A stretch of DNA of 64,000 nt, from positions 310,001-374,000 of the forward strand of contig NZ_KQ948740.1 in the NCBI RefSeq assembly GCF_001514195.1, read 5' to 3'. The stretch comes from Streptomyces griseorubiginosus. Its GTDB lineage: Bacteria; Actinomycetota; Actinomycetes; Streptomycetales; Streptomycetaceae. Below are positions 8,230-16,230 of the stretch, in pieces. The position numbers and the translations under genes were made by a program. Each line of letters starts with the position of its first letter. Position 1 is the stretch's first letter. The notes beneath the pieces were generated by a model, which made no database searches, was not told the origin of the DNA, and saw nothing but the letters and a program-made list of their open reading frames with translations.

Positions 8230-8892
8230 ATGGACGCGCAGAGCACTCTCCCGGCGGTGCCGCCCGGCACGGCGGCCGGGGAGCCTCGGTGGGCCGTGTC
8301 CGCACCGCCGTCCGCCTGGACGCTCCCCGAAGTGGCCCCCGGCGAGGAGGAGTTGGCGCGCGGACTGCTGGCGGGGGACGAGGCGTGCCTGACGCTCGCG
8401 TACCACCGCTGGTCACCCCTGGTGCACACACTGGCCCGGCGCTCCCTGGGCGACCCGAACGAGGCCGAGGACGTCACCCAGCAGGTCTTCATCGGCCTGT
8501 GGCGCGGACTGCGGGGGTACCGGCCCGAACGGGGGACGCTCGGCGGCTGGATCGTCGGGATCACCCGCCGCAAGGTCGCCGACGCCCTCCGGGCCCGCAG
8601 CCGCCGCTTCGACCTCGCCGTCCGGGCGGACGCCCGGGTCGTCCTTCCCCCGCACACCGAGGACCGGACGGAGGCGACCGTGGACGGGCTGGTCGTGCGC
8701 GCCGAGCTCGCCAAACTCCCCTCGGCCCAGCAGCGGGTGCTGCGGCTGACGTTCTACGAGGACCTGAGCCAGATCCAGATCGCCGAGCGCACGGGGTGGC
8801 CGCTGGGCACGGTGAAGAGTCACGCGCGGCGCGGAATGCACCGGCTGCGGCGGGGCCTCGAATTCGCTTTCGATGCGGAAACGGTGCGTTGA
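8230..8892 (+). CDS. ECF-type RNA polymerase sigma factor
   Basis: The 220-residue protein contains sigma region 2 ('YHRWSPLVHTLARRSLGD', 'AEDVTQQVFIGLWRG') and region 4 ('LPSAQQRVLRLTFYEDLSQ', 'GWPLGTVKSHARRGMHRLR'). Upstream in-frame codons exist to 8101, but GAGGA 9 bases before the ATG at 8230 sets the start. No anti-sigma gene follows; the next gene is an SPW membrane protein. It is divergent from the CarH/LitR-like regulator, which parallels the litR-litS arrangement known in Streptomyces coelicolor, where the B12-bound regulator controls an ECF sigma factor needed for light-induced genes. That this is a LitS counterpart driving the photolyase gene is inference. Confidence 0.88.
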   Translation: MDAQSTLPAVPPGTAAGEPRWAVSAPPSAWTLPEVAPGEEELARGLLAGDEACLTLAYHRWSPLVHTLARRSLGDPNEAEDVTQQVFIGLWRGLRGYRPERGTLGGWIVGITRRKVADALRARSRRFDLAVRADARVVLPPHTEDRTEATVDGLVVRAELAKLPSAQQRVLRLTFYEDLSQIQIAERTGWPLGTVKSHARRGMHRLRRGLEFAFDAETVR

Positions 8893-8942
8893 TCGCCGGC
8901 GTCGAATGCGACAAGGACCGCGGCGCCACCCCTCGCGCCGCG

Positions 8943-8998
8943 CGGGAGCACGCGCTCCCGGCCCACCCTCGGAGGGAGTCGGCGCTCTCCGGGGGTGG
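8943..8998. terminator. Hairpin cluster after the ECF sigma gene
   Basis: CGGGAGC-ACGC-GCTCCCG forms a perfect 7-bp stem at 8943-8960. It is followed at once by a larger imperfect stem whose outer arms are CCCACCC and GGGTGGG (about 8961-8998). No T-tract follows, as is common in Streptomyces terminators. Confidence 0.5.
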
Positions 8999-9109
8999 GT
9001 CCTGCGATCCCTACACATAAAGGAAAAATAAGAGCAGAATGAACACAGGCGGCGCGTACCGCACACCGCACCAGTCGCGGTCAGGCCTGTGAGTCAAAGG
9101 AGACGTGTC

Positions 9110-9550
9110 ATGGCCGACGTCTCGCACAACCGAGGTGACATCACCAGTCACCCCGATGCTTCGGAAATGCGGGAGCGCTACGCCCGCATGCTCAGCGGTC
9201 GCGATGTGGCACTCGTGGACGGACCGGTGTTCCTGCTCGGTCTCTACTGCGCCGCGTCCCCCTGGATACTCCACTACACGACGAGCCAGCCCGCCCTCGT
9301 GACCCACAACCTCATCGTGGGCATAGCGATCGGACTGCTGGCCCTCGGGTTCACCCAGACCCCGGAGCGCATGTACGGCCTCAGCTGGGCCTTCTGCGCG
9401 GTCGGGATCTGGATGATCATCGCCCCCTGGGTGGTCGGCGACAGCCCCGACGCCGGTGTGGCGCTGAACAACATCGTCATCGGCGCCCTCGCGGTGATCC
9501 TGGGGCTGATGTGCACCGCCACGGCGGCGAGGAGCGCCCCCAGGCCGTAG
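9110..9550 (+). CDS. SPW repeat-containing membrane protein
   Basis: The 146-residue protein has four predicted membrane helices arranged as two SPW repeats: 'ASPWILHYTT' and the matching 'IAPWVVGDSP', each opening a pair of helices. An ATG-less GTG-type start seven codons upstream is possible, but AAGGAG 9 bases before the ATG at 9110 makes that the start. Function of SPW proteins is unknown; many are next to stress or sigma-factor genes, as here behind the ECF sigma gene and its terminator. It is probably transcribed from its own AT-rich leader (about 9011-9040). Confidence 0.85.
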   Translation: MADVSHNRGDITSHPDASEMRERYARMLSGRDVALVDGPVFLLGLYCAASPWILHYTTSQPALVTHNLIVGIAIGLLALGFTQTPERMYGLSWAFCAVGIWMIIAPWVVGDSPDAGVALNNIVIGALAVILGLMCTATAARSAPRP

Positions 9551-9584
9551 GAAGTCCCCCGACACAGCGGACGGGCGGGCCGGG

Positions 9585-10370
9585 TCAGTCCAGGAAGGCG
9601 TCCAGTTCGCGCCGGTGACGGGCCACCCACTCCTCCGCGGCCCGCACCTCCTCCACGGCCCCACCCGCCCGCAGCCGGACCATGGCGGGCTCACCCCGCA
9701 GCGCCCCGGCCTCGATCCCCCGCCAACACCGGTCCTGCCACCACCGCACGGTGTCCAGCAGACCGCCGCGCTCGTCCAGTCCGTAGGCGTCGCAGATCAG
9801 CCGGATCCGGCGAGCGGCGTCCCGCACGTCGGTGACGCCGGGCCCCAGACCGAGGTACTGCCAGCACACGTGGGCGAGGTCGTGGACGCGCTCGCCCGGC
9901 GCGGCCAGGTCCCAGTCGATGAAGGCCACGGGGCGCCACGCGGTGCGGACGGTGCTCTTTGGCGCGAGGTCGGTGTAGACGGTGTTCTTGGGTGCCAGGT
10001 CGTCGTAGACGGTGTTCTTGGGTGCCAGGTCGTTGTGGCAGACCACGTCCTGGTCGCCGGCGAGGGCGGTGCCGTGGGTCAGATCGTGGAAGGCGCGGAC
10101 CAGTCGGGCGACCTCCACGAGCGCCTCGTCCGTACGGGCGGCGGCACGTTCGCGCGAGGTCAGGGCGGCCCGGCCCGCGAGGTAGCCGAACATCTGCCGT
10201 CCCTGCTCGTCGACGCCGAGGAACCGCGGCGCCCCCGGCCAGCCGGCCCGCTCGAACAGCCCGAGCAACTCCCGCACGAAGCCCGGCCGTTGCGAGGGTG
10301 TGCGCCGTACGGTGTCACCGATCCGCACGACCTCGTTGACCGCGCCGCCGCCGAGTGCCGCCTCCTCCAC
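9585..10370 (-). CDS. Aminoglycoside-phosphotransferase-fold kinase with tandemly expanded catalytic loop
   Basis: The 261-residue protein belongs to the APH/choline-kinase-like group. The catalytic motif H-N-D-x4-N is at H112-N119 (HNDLAPKN) and the metal-binding 'FIDWD' at D152. Between them lies an insertion: the unit DLAPKNTVY(D/T) is present three times in a row, so the catalytic aspartate and asparagine are each followed by two imitation copies lacking the histidine. Family members normally have about 13 residues between these motifs; here there are about 33. GTG at 10370 is preferred over the GTG at 10388 because AGGAGGGG precedes it. Substrate unknown. It is a stand-alone gene between the SPW gene and a secreted-protein gene. 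Confidence 0.85.
   Translation of the reverse strand: MEEAALGGGAVNEVVRIGDTVRRTPSQRPGFVRELLGLFERAGWPGAPRFLGVDEQGRQMFGYLAGRAALTSRERAAARTDEALVEVARLVRAFHDLTHGTALAGDQDVVCHNDLAPKNTVYDDLAPKNTVYTDLAPKSTVRTAWRPVAFIDWDLAAPGERVHDLAHVCWQYLGLGPGVTDVRDAARRIRLICDAYGLDERGGLLDTVRWWQDRCWRGIEAGALRGEPAMVRLRAGGAVEEVRAAEEWVARHRRELDAFLD
9951..10040. repeat. Three 30-bp tandem repeats inside the phosphotransferase catalytic loop
   Basis: Units are 9951-9980, 9981-10010 and 10011-10040. The last two are almost identical (differences only near one end); the first has diverged, mainly at synonymous or conservative positions. Each encodes DLAPK(N/S)TV plus two residues, in frame. Confidence 0.93.
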
Positions 10371-10507
10371 CTGACCACCCCTCCTCACCCTCGTCGCATC
10401 GGTACGGCTCGCAGGTTACGGCCTCCGGCTGGGCGCCCGGAGGGACGCGGGCGCGCCCGTCGGCACCCTGAGGTGTCCGGCGGGCGCACCGTGACCGGCA
10501 AGGGCGG

Positions 10508-11953
10508 TCAGCTGACGTTCAGTGCCGTGTCGTCGAGGACGAAGGACGTCTGGAGGGTGGAACCCTCGGTGCCGGTGAACTTGAGGGTGACGGTCTGGCC
10601 CGCGTAGCTCGCCAGGCTGAAGCCGCGCTGGGTGTAGCCGGAGGCGGCGTTGAGGTTGGAGTAGGTCGCGAGGGTGCCGAGGACCGTGCCGGAGCTGTTG
10701 AGCACCTGGACCTTGAGCGTGTCGTAGGCCGTGCTGGTGCTGGTCTCCGCGGTGTCCACGTGCAGGTAGAAGCTGAGCGCGGCGGTGGTGCAGCCGGACG
10801 GGATGGTCACCGTCTGCGCGAGGGTGTCGGTGGTGGCCTTGCCGTAGCCGTCGAGCCAGGCGTAGTAGGAGCCCGTACGGGCGGACTGGCTGCCGGAGTT
10901 GGTGATGACACCGCTGGTGCCGGTCCAGGTGGTGCTGCCGGACTCGAAGCCGTTGTTGCCGAGCAACTGGGCGGCGGTGCAGGTGCCGGAGCCGCCGCCG
11001 GTGCCGCCCCCGCTGCTGCCGCTCGCGCCGGAGAGCCACTCGGTGGCGTTGAGGGCGAGGGCCGCGTTGGTGGCGCCGGAGTCGTTCCAGCCGTCGTAGA
11101 GCGTGTTGCCGGACTGGCCGGTGCCGTCGTCGACGGGTGAGCTGTCGCCCCAGAAGGCCACGCGCCCGCTGCCGAAGGTGCTGGTCGCGAAGAAGGCACC
11201 GCTGTTGCCGGAGTAACCGGTGCGGTAGACCAGGCCCTCGACGGAGGAGTTGTCGGCGGGCTTGAGGGTGGCGGTGGTGCCGTTGGCGATCAGGCTCTTG
11301 GTGACGGTGCCGAAGGAGCCGTGCAGGACCGGGTTGGTGCTGTCGCTGATGGCGGAGGGGTAGTCGGAGCCGATGTTCAGCGAGTCGATGGAGAAGCCGA
11401 ACGGGTCCGCCGAGTCGACACTGTTGTTGGTCATCAGGTCGTTGAGGATCTCGACCGCGTCCTCGCCGTCGTTGTTGCGGTCGGAGCCGGTGTGGTCGGA
11501 GATCATGAAGAGGCCGCCGCCGTTCTTCACGAAGGTCATGATCGCCGTCTTCTCGGCGGTGGTGAACAGCGTGTTGGGCTCGGGCAGGACCAGCGTGTCG
11601 AACTTCGACAGGTCGGTGGCCGAGGTGCCGCCGTAGGTGAGGGCGCTCGTCGCGGTCTTGAGGCTGTAGTTGCCGGTCTTCTGGAGGGCGACGCCCCAGG
11701 AGGAGAGCGCGCCCGTCCAGTCCGTCTCCGACGACGGCGAGGAGTCCTGGGCGAGCGGGTCGGGTTTGCTGGTGGAGATGATCCAGTCCGCGTTGCCCGC
11801 CTCCTCGGCGTGGCCGTCGTCGAAGAGGATCCGGTGCGGGGTGGCGGCGACGGCGGGGGTGGCGGTGGCCTGTACGGCGACACCTGCGGTGACCAGGGCG
11901 AGTCCGGCGAGGAGCGCGCCGGCTCTGTGACGGGGTCCGGTGAGTCCGAGCAT
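10508..11953 (-). CDS. Secreted protein with GATase-like N-domain and C-terminal jelly-roll
   Basis: The 481-residue product starts with a signal peptide (basic MLGLTGPRHR, hydrophobic stretch, 'PAVAA' cleavage region); GGAGGT 6 bases before the ATG at 11953 fixes the start over an upstream ATG at 12040. Residues about 40-330 form a domain with 'RILFDDGHAEEAG', 'LSKFDTLVLPEPN', 'FVKNGGGLFMISDH' and 'GRVAFWGDSSPVDDG', reminiscent of the DUF4350/IFT52-like GATase fold. A glycine/serine linker follows, then a beta-sandwich of about 150 residues with two cysteines that resembles a carbohydrate-binding or pre-peptidase C-terminal domain ('LLGNNGFESGS' opening). Probably an extracellular hydrolase or ligand-binding protein; the catalytic role is not clear. 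Confidence 0.75.
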   Translation of the reverse strand: MLGLTGPRHRAGALLAGLALVTAGVAVQATATPAVAATPHRILFDDGHAEEAGNADWIISTSKPDPLAQDSSPSSETDWTGALSSWGVALQKTGNYSLKTATSALTYGGTSATDLSKFDTLVLPEPNTLFTTAEKTAIMTFVKNGGGLFMISDHTGSDRNNDGEDAVEILNDLMTNNSVDSADPFGFSIDSLNIGSDYPSAISDSTNPVLHGSFGTVTKSLIANGTTATLKPADNSSVEGLVYRTGYSGNSGAFFATSTFGSGRVAFWGDSSPVDDGTGQSGNTLYDGWNDSGATNAALALNATEWLSGASGSSGGGTGGGSGTCTAAQLLGNNGFESGSTTWTGTSGVITNSGSQSARTGSYYAWLDGYGKATTDTLAQTVTIPSGCTTAALSFYLHVDTAETSTSTAYDTLKVQVLNSSGTVLGTLATYSNLNAASGYTQRGFSLASYAGQTVTLKFTGTEGSTLQTSFVLDDTALNVS

Positions 11954-12170
11954 TCCGCATACCTCCGTGGGGAGTTGGGGAGGGTGGGGGCGAGGGGAGC
12001 AACTACGCGCATAGATACCCGGGCAATTTGAACGGTACATGTCACGGAGAAGTCCGGAAAGATTCGTTCCGGTCTCCTCGCCGAGGATTGACCGGCTGTT
12101 GACCGCCGGTTGGGACGGACCTGGACCGCGGTGGCCGCCGGAGGTCGACGCACCGCCCCGGCAAATCCCG

Positions 12171-12200
12171 TTGCGGGCCTCAGGCCGCGGCAGCTAGCTT
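12171..12200 (+). promoter_or_regulatory. Candidate housekeeping promoter for the GNAT gene
   Basis: TTGCGG (12171-12176) and TAGCTT (12195-12200) are separated by 18 bases and lie about 28 bases before the GTG at 12228. Both hexamers fit the HrdB-type consensus moderately well. The rest of the gap between the secreted-protein gene and this promoter holds nothing I recognise. Confidence 0.45.
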
Positions 12201-12227
12201 CAACCGCTCGCCTCCCCCGCCCTCCCC

Positions 12228-13124
12228 GTGACGGAGACCCGCTTGTCCTTCCACCTCACCCCGCTCGCCGATCCCGAACCCGGCGTCTCCAGCCGCCGCT
12301 TGGCCTGGCTGGCCGCGGACGAGGACGGCGTTCCCCTCGGGTCCGCCTTCCTGCGGCTGTTCACGAGGGAGGGACAGGAGCACCTCGCCGAGCTGGACCT
12401 GGCGGTGCACGGGGCCGAGCGGCGGCGGGGCGTCGGCACCCGGCTCCTGGAGGCCGCCGTGGGTGCGGCGAAGGCGGAGCGACGGCGTTCGGTCATCGCA
12501 CAGGCCGTGCAGGGCTCCCCCGCCGATCTGTTCCTGGCCGCGCGCGGTTTCCGCCAGGTCCTGGCGCTCACCTATGCGCGCCTCGCACTGGCCGACCTGG
12601 ACCACGACGCCCTGGACGCCCTCGTTCGACTCCCCCACCCCGGCTACCGGTTGACCGCGTGGGAGGGCACGGTGCCGCCGGAGCTGGCGCGGTCGTTCGC
12701 CGAGGCGCGGCGCGCGATGGACGACATGCCGATGGAGGGCACGGACTTCGGGACGGTCGTCTGGGACGTGGACCGGGTCGTCGCGGCCGCGGAGGCCGTC
12801 GCGCGGCGCGGAGAGCTGCTGCACACCGTGGCCGCCGTGGACGAGGCCGACGGCAGGGTGGTCGGCTTCTCGGAACTTGTCGTCGCCGGCGACGGGTCGG
12901 GCGACGGACAGCACTACGGCACCGCCGTGCTGCCCGAGCACCGGGGCCGTGGACTCGCCCGCTGGATGAAGGCCGCGGCCATCCGCCACGCCCGTGCACG
13001 GCACCCGCGGCTCGCCGGGTTGTGCACCGACACCGCCCAGAGCAACGCGCCGATGCTCGCCGTCAACGACGCGCTCGGGTACGTACCGACGCACCGGGCG
13101 CTGGAGTACCAGCTCGACCTGTGA
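12228..13124 (+). CDS. GNAT-family N-acetyltransferase with two GNAT modules
   Basis: The 298-residue protein has tandem acetyl-CoA-binding folds. The first has 'LDLAVHGAERRRGVGTRLLEAA' (motif A, R-R-G-V-G) near residues 60-85, and the second has 'GTAVLPEHRGRGLARWMKAAA' (H-R-G-R-G-L) near residues 235-255, followed by 'LCTDTAQSNAPMLAVNDALGY', the usual C-terminal strand-helix with N-x-x-M/N-x-x-L-G-Y/F. Such double GNAT proteins in Streptomyces often modify small molecules or mycothiol-like amines. The substrate is unknown. It starts with GTG and has a likely promoter immediately upstream; it runs tail-to-tail with a second GNAT gene. Confidence 0.88.
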   Translation: MTETRLSFHLTPLADPEPGVSSRRLAWLAADEDGVPLGSAFLRLFTREGQEHLAELDLAVHGAERRRGVGTRLLEAAVGAAKAERRRSVIAQAVQGSPADLFLAARGFRQVLALTYARLALADLDHDALDALVRLPHPGYRLTAWEGTVPPELARSFAEARRAMDDMPMEGTDFGTVVWDVDRVVAAAEAVARRGELLHTVAAVDEADGRVVGFSELVVAGDGSGDGQHYGTAVLPEHRGRGLARWMKAAAIRHARARHPRLAGLCTDTAQSNAPMLAVNDALGYVPTHRALEYQLDL

Positions 13125-13182
13125 TCACCGGGTGGCCGCGGACCGCAGTGCAGCCGGACCGTCGCGGCGGCCGAGCGGATTC

Positions 13183-13965
13183 CTAGCCCCGGGGCTCGTA
13201 CACGTACGGCTGGGTCGTCGTCAGCGGCTCGAAGCCGAGGCGTTCCAGGATGGGGCGGCTCGTGGGCAGCGCGTCGACCTGGAGGTAGCGGTATCCGCGG
13301 TCCACGGCGGCGCGGGCCCGATGCGCGACCAGCGCCCGGTAGATGCCGCGGCCACGCCAGCCCTCGACGGTGCCGCCGCCCCACAGGCCGGCGAAGCGGG
13401 TGCCGGGCACCAGCTCCATGCGGGCCGCGCTGACCGGCTCGTCACCGGCGAGCGCGACGACCGCCACCACCGTCTCGGGGTCGTCGCGGAGCCGGGCGAG
13501 CAGCTGGTGCCGCAGCCGGGAGCTGTCGGTGCCGAACGCCTTCTCGTGGACGTCCGCCACGAGGTGGACACCCGCCTCGTCGGTGACCGGGAGGAACCGG
13601 ATCCCCTCGGGCGGCGCCACGTCCAGCGAGAGGTCGGCGACCTCGGCGATCATCAGCGTCTCCTCGGGCTCGGGGACGAACCCGGCCGATCTGAGCCGCC
13701 GTCCGAGGTCGACGGGCAGGTCGTGGCCGTACAGCTTCCACTCGAACCCGCGGCCGAGGCCGGTGTAGTACGCGATCTGGTCGGCGATCGCCCGGTCGGC
13801 GTTCGACTCGTCCAGGTCGGACCAGACGAGGCCGTTCCAGCCCTGGTCCGCGGCGACCTGGCGGACCACCCGGCCGTCCCGGTCCACATGGGCGCCGGGG
13901 CCGTCCGGCTGTGCGCCTTCGCGCATGTCCCGGTCGAAGAGGGCGAGTACCGCTACATGATCCAT
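13183..13965 (-). CDS. GNAT-family N-acetyltransferase
   Basis: The 260-residue protein has a divergent N-terminal half (begins MDHVAVLALFDRDMRE) and a C-terminal acetyltransferase fold with 'GLWGGGTVEGWRGRGIYRAL' carrying the R/Q-x-x-G-x-G/A acetyl-CoA loop, then 'YLQVDALPTSRPILERLGF', the closing strand-helix with the P-x-x-x-x-L-G-F motif. A related layout is seen in many Streptomyces GNATs of unknown substrate. It is convergent with the double-GNAT gene (58 bases apart). The next gene on this strand is a MerR regulator whose end is 41 bases from this start, so the two may be cotranscribed. Confidence 0.85.
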   Translation of the reverse strand: MDHVAVLALFDRDMREGAQPDGPGAHVDRDGRVVRQVAADQGWNGLVWSDLDESNADRAIADQIAYYTGLGRGFEWKLYGHDLPVDLGRRLRSAGFVPEPEETLMIAEVADLSLDVAPPEGIRFLPVTDEAGVHLVADVHEKAFGTDSSRLRHQLLARLRDDPETVVAVVALAGDEPVSAARMELVPGTRFAGLWGGGTVEGWRGRGIYRALVAHRARAAVDRGYRYLQVDALPTSRPILERLGFEPLTTTQPYVYEPRG

Positions 13966-14006
13966 GTACTCACTCCATCATCCGGACGCCTGCGCGGCAA
14001 TGGCGT

Positions 14007-14384
14007 TTACGGCCGCTCGGCCCCCGTGCGCACCGCGGCCAGGTAGGCGCTGAGCCGGTCGCGGTTGCGGGCCAGGCAGTCGATCCGGGCCTGGATGCGG
14101 TCGACGTGCGCCTGAAGGAGGGCGGCCGTCTCCGGTGTGAGGTGCTCGGGCGGCAGCAGGATCTCCTCGGGGCCCGACAGGTACGGCAGGATCGCGCGGA
14201 TCATCTCCGTGGTCAGGCCCGAGTCGAGGAGGCCGCGGATCTGCTGGACGTCCCGGACCGTTCCCTCGCCGTAGTCCCGGTAGCCGTTGCCGGCGCGCTC
14301 GGGGGCCAGCAGGTGCTGCTCCTCGTAGTAGCGCAGCAGTCTGGTGGGGACTCCGGTGCGGCGGGACAGTTCACCGATCCTCAT
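14007..14384 (-). CDS. MerR-family transcriptional regulator
   Basis: The 125-residue protein has the canonical N-terminal 'MRIGELSRRTGVPTRLLRYY' helix-turn-helix and 'EEQHLLAPER..GYRDYGE' wing, then the coiled dimerisation helix ending 'RNRDRLSAYLAAV'. It lacks a clear C-terminal effector domain and lacks metal-binding cysteines, so it is likely a short drug- or stress-sensing type. GGGAG lies 7 bases before the ATG at 14384; the frame extends upstream but only as shadow of the divergent MFS gene. A perfect 8-bp-arm dyad sits in the 49-base gap between the two starts, so this regulator probably controls itself and the exporter. Confidence 0.9.
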   Translation of the reverse strand: MRIGELSRRTGVPTRLLRYYEEQHLLAPERAGNGYRDYGEGTVRDVQQIRGLLDSGLTTEMIRAILPYLSGPEEILLPPEHLTPETAALLQAHVDRIQARIDCLARNRDRLSAYLAAVRTGAERP

Positions 14385-14398
14385 GATGTGCTCCCTTG

Positions 14399-14418
14399 CC
14401 TTCACACTGATGTGAAGG
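14399..14418. promoter_or_regulatory. MerR operator between divergent merR-type and MFS genes
   Basis: CCTTCACA-CTGA-TGTGAAGG is a perfect inverted repeat with 8-bp arms and a 4-bp centre, located between the two start codons at 14384 and 14434. MerR regulators bind such dyads within promoter spacers; the position makes it the likely operator of the adjacent regulator for both genes. Confidence 0.75.
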
Positions 14419-14433
14419 TCCGAGCATGGTCCC

Positions 14434-15628
14434 ATGTCCACCACTTCCCTGGTCAAGGGCACAGCCCTGCCCGCGTCCGCGCCCCTGCCGTGGTCCGGGC
14501 TGCTCGCCCTGTCCACGGCCGCCTTCACCGCCGTGCTGACCGAGTTGCTGCCCGCCGGTCTGCTGCCGAGCATGGCCCCGGCCCTGGGTGTCTCCGAGGC
14601 CCGGATCGGCTTCCTGGTCACCGGGTACGCGGTCGCGTCCTTCGCCGCCGCGATCCCGCTCACGGCCCTGCTGCGCGGGCTGCCGCGCCGGCCGGTGCTC
14701 GTCGGCACCCTGCTCGGGTTCGCGCTGAGCAACGCGGTGGTCGCGCTGTCCTCGTCGTACGCCCTCACCTTCGCGGCGCGGCTGGTGGCCGGGTGCGCGG
14801 GCGGGACGCTCTGGGCGATGCTCGCCGGCTGCGCGGCGCGGATGGTGCCGCCCGAGCGGCGCGGCCGGGCGATCGCGGTCGTCCTCGCCGGGATCACCCT
14901 CGCGCTGTCGCTGGGCGTTCCGGCCGGGACGGCGCTGGCCGGGGCGGTGGGCTGGCGTACGGCTGGCCGCGGTCGCCGTGGGGCTGGTGGGGTGGACGCA
15001 CGCGCGCGTGCCCGGGTCTCCGGGGGAGGCGCCGCACGTGCGCGTGCCGCTCGCCCGGGTGGCCCTGCTGCCCGGCGTCCCCGCCGTGCTGTCCGTGACG
15101 CTGTTCCTGCTGGTGGGGCACCAGGTGATGTACACCTACGTCGCCCCGTTCGCGGCGCATGCCGGGTTCGGGCGTACGGGCCTGGTGCTGCTGCTGTTCG
15201 GAGCGGCCACGGTGGTGGGGATCTGGATCACCGGGGTGCTGGTGGACCGGCGTCCGCGGGCGGCACTGCTCGGCGCTCTGGGCCTGTGCACGGCCGTGAT
15301 GCCCACGCTGGGCCTGGCCGCCGGGGCGCCCGGTGTGCTGCCGGTCTCGGTGGCCCTGTGGGGTCTCGCCTTCGGGGGCGCCCCGACACTGATCCAGACG
15401 GCGCTGGTCGACGTCTCGGGTCCCGAGCGGGCGGATGTGGCCACCTCGTTCCAGACCACGGTGTACAACGCGGGAATCGCCGTGGGTTCGCTGACCGGCG
15501 GGCTGGTGCTGTCGGGCCCGGGCGCCGGGGCCCTGCCGTGGACCGCGCTGCCGCTGGTCGCGATGGCCCTCACGGTGGTGGCCCTGAACCGCCGGAACGC
15601 GTTTCCGTCCGGGCGGCACAGCTCCTAG
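14434..15628 (+). pseudogene. MFS drug exporter, interrupted by a frameshift
   Basis: The first part (from ATG 14434) reads as an MFS transporter of the DHA1 type: TM1 'LLALSTAAFTAVLTELLPAG', then 'GLPRRPVLVGTLLGFALSN' between TM2 and TM3, and 'AGCAARMVPPERRGRAIAVV' leading to TM5. At about 14952-14962, after 'VGWRT', the frame breaks; the protein continues in the +1 frame with 'LAAVAVGLVGWTHARVPG' and six more helices to the TAG at 15626-15628. Both parts together make a normal 12-helix protein of about 397 residues. The region 'GWRT' to 'LAAV' looks a few bases short of family members, so a small deletion is likely. Read without correction the first frame runs to 15648 as nonsense. Confidence 0.8.
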
Positions 15629-15638
15629 GCTCGGTGTC

Positions 15639-16118
15639 ATGGTCGTGAAGGACACCGAACTGCCGTATCTGCGCCGCTGTGTCGAGTTGGCCGAGGCGGC
15701 GCTGGACGCCGGGGACGAGCCGTTCGGCTCGGTCCTGGTGGGCGCCGACGGCGAGATCCTCGCCGAGGACCACAACCGGGTGGCCTCCGGCGACCGCACC
15801 CGGCACCCCGAGTTCGAGCTGGCCCGCTGGTCGGCGGCCCACCTGTCGCCGCGGGAGCGGGCGGCGGCGACCGTCTACACCTCCGGCGAGCACTGCCCGA
15901 TGTGCGCGGCCGCGCACGCCTGGGTGGGCCTGGGCCGCATCGTGTACGTCGCCTCCTCCCGGCAACTCGCCCAGTGGCTGGACGAGCTGGGCGTGCCGGC
16001 GCCACCGGTGCGGACCCTGCCGGTCGGCGAGATCGCGCCCGGCGTGGCGGTGGAGGGCCCGGTGCCCGAGTTCACGGAGCGTGTACGGCAGTTGCACCAC
16101 CGGTTTCACCAGCGCTGA
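15639..16118 (+). CDS. Nucleoside deaminase (cytidine/deoxycytidylate deaminase fold)
   Basis: The 159-residue protein shows the zinc site of the CDA superfamily: 'RHPEFELA' supplies the H-x-E pair (water activation by the glutamate) and 'SGEHCPMCAAAHAW' the P-C-x-x-C ligands (here C-P-M-C after E-H). The order and length fit guanine deaminase/TadA-like family members that deaminate free bases or nucleosides rather than tRNA; the exact substrate is not determined. The start is 11 bases after the MFS stop. TAGGCT overlapping that stop lies 7 bases before the ATG, so the gene may be transcribed as a leaderless message of its own. Confidence 0.88.
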   Translation: MVVKDTELPYLRRCVELAEAALDAGDEPFGSVLVGADGEILAEDHNRVASGDRTRHPEFELARWSAAHLSPRERAAATVYTSGEHCPMCAAAHAWVGLGRIVYVASSRQLAQWLDELGVPAPPVRTLPVGEIAPGVAVEGPVPEFTERVRQLHHRFHQR

Positions 16119-16230
16119 CACCGATCTCCCCGGATGCAGGCCGTCACCCGCGTGCCTACGATCGGAAAAGATCCGGACCAGGTGGAAGACCCGGTCTCCT
16201 CCAGTGGCCCAAGGGGGGAGGCGCTCGCCC

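Noticed and set aside
15679..16230. Upstream part of the long frame ahead of the GGDEF-EAL gene
   Set aside because: It overlaps the nucleoside deaminase in another frame and is a shadow; the real start is at or after 16231.
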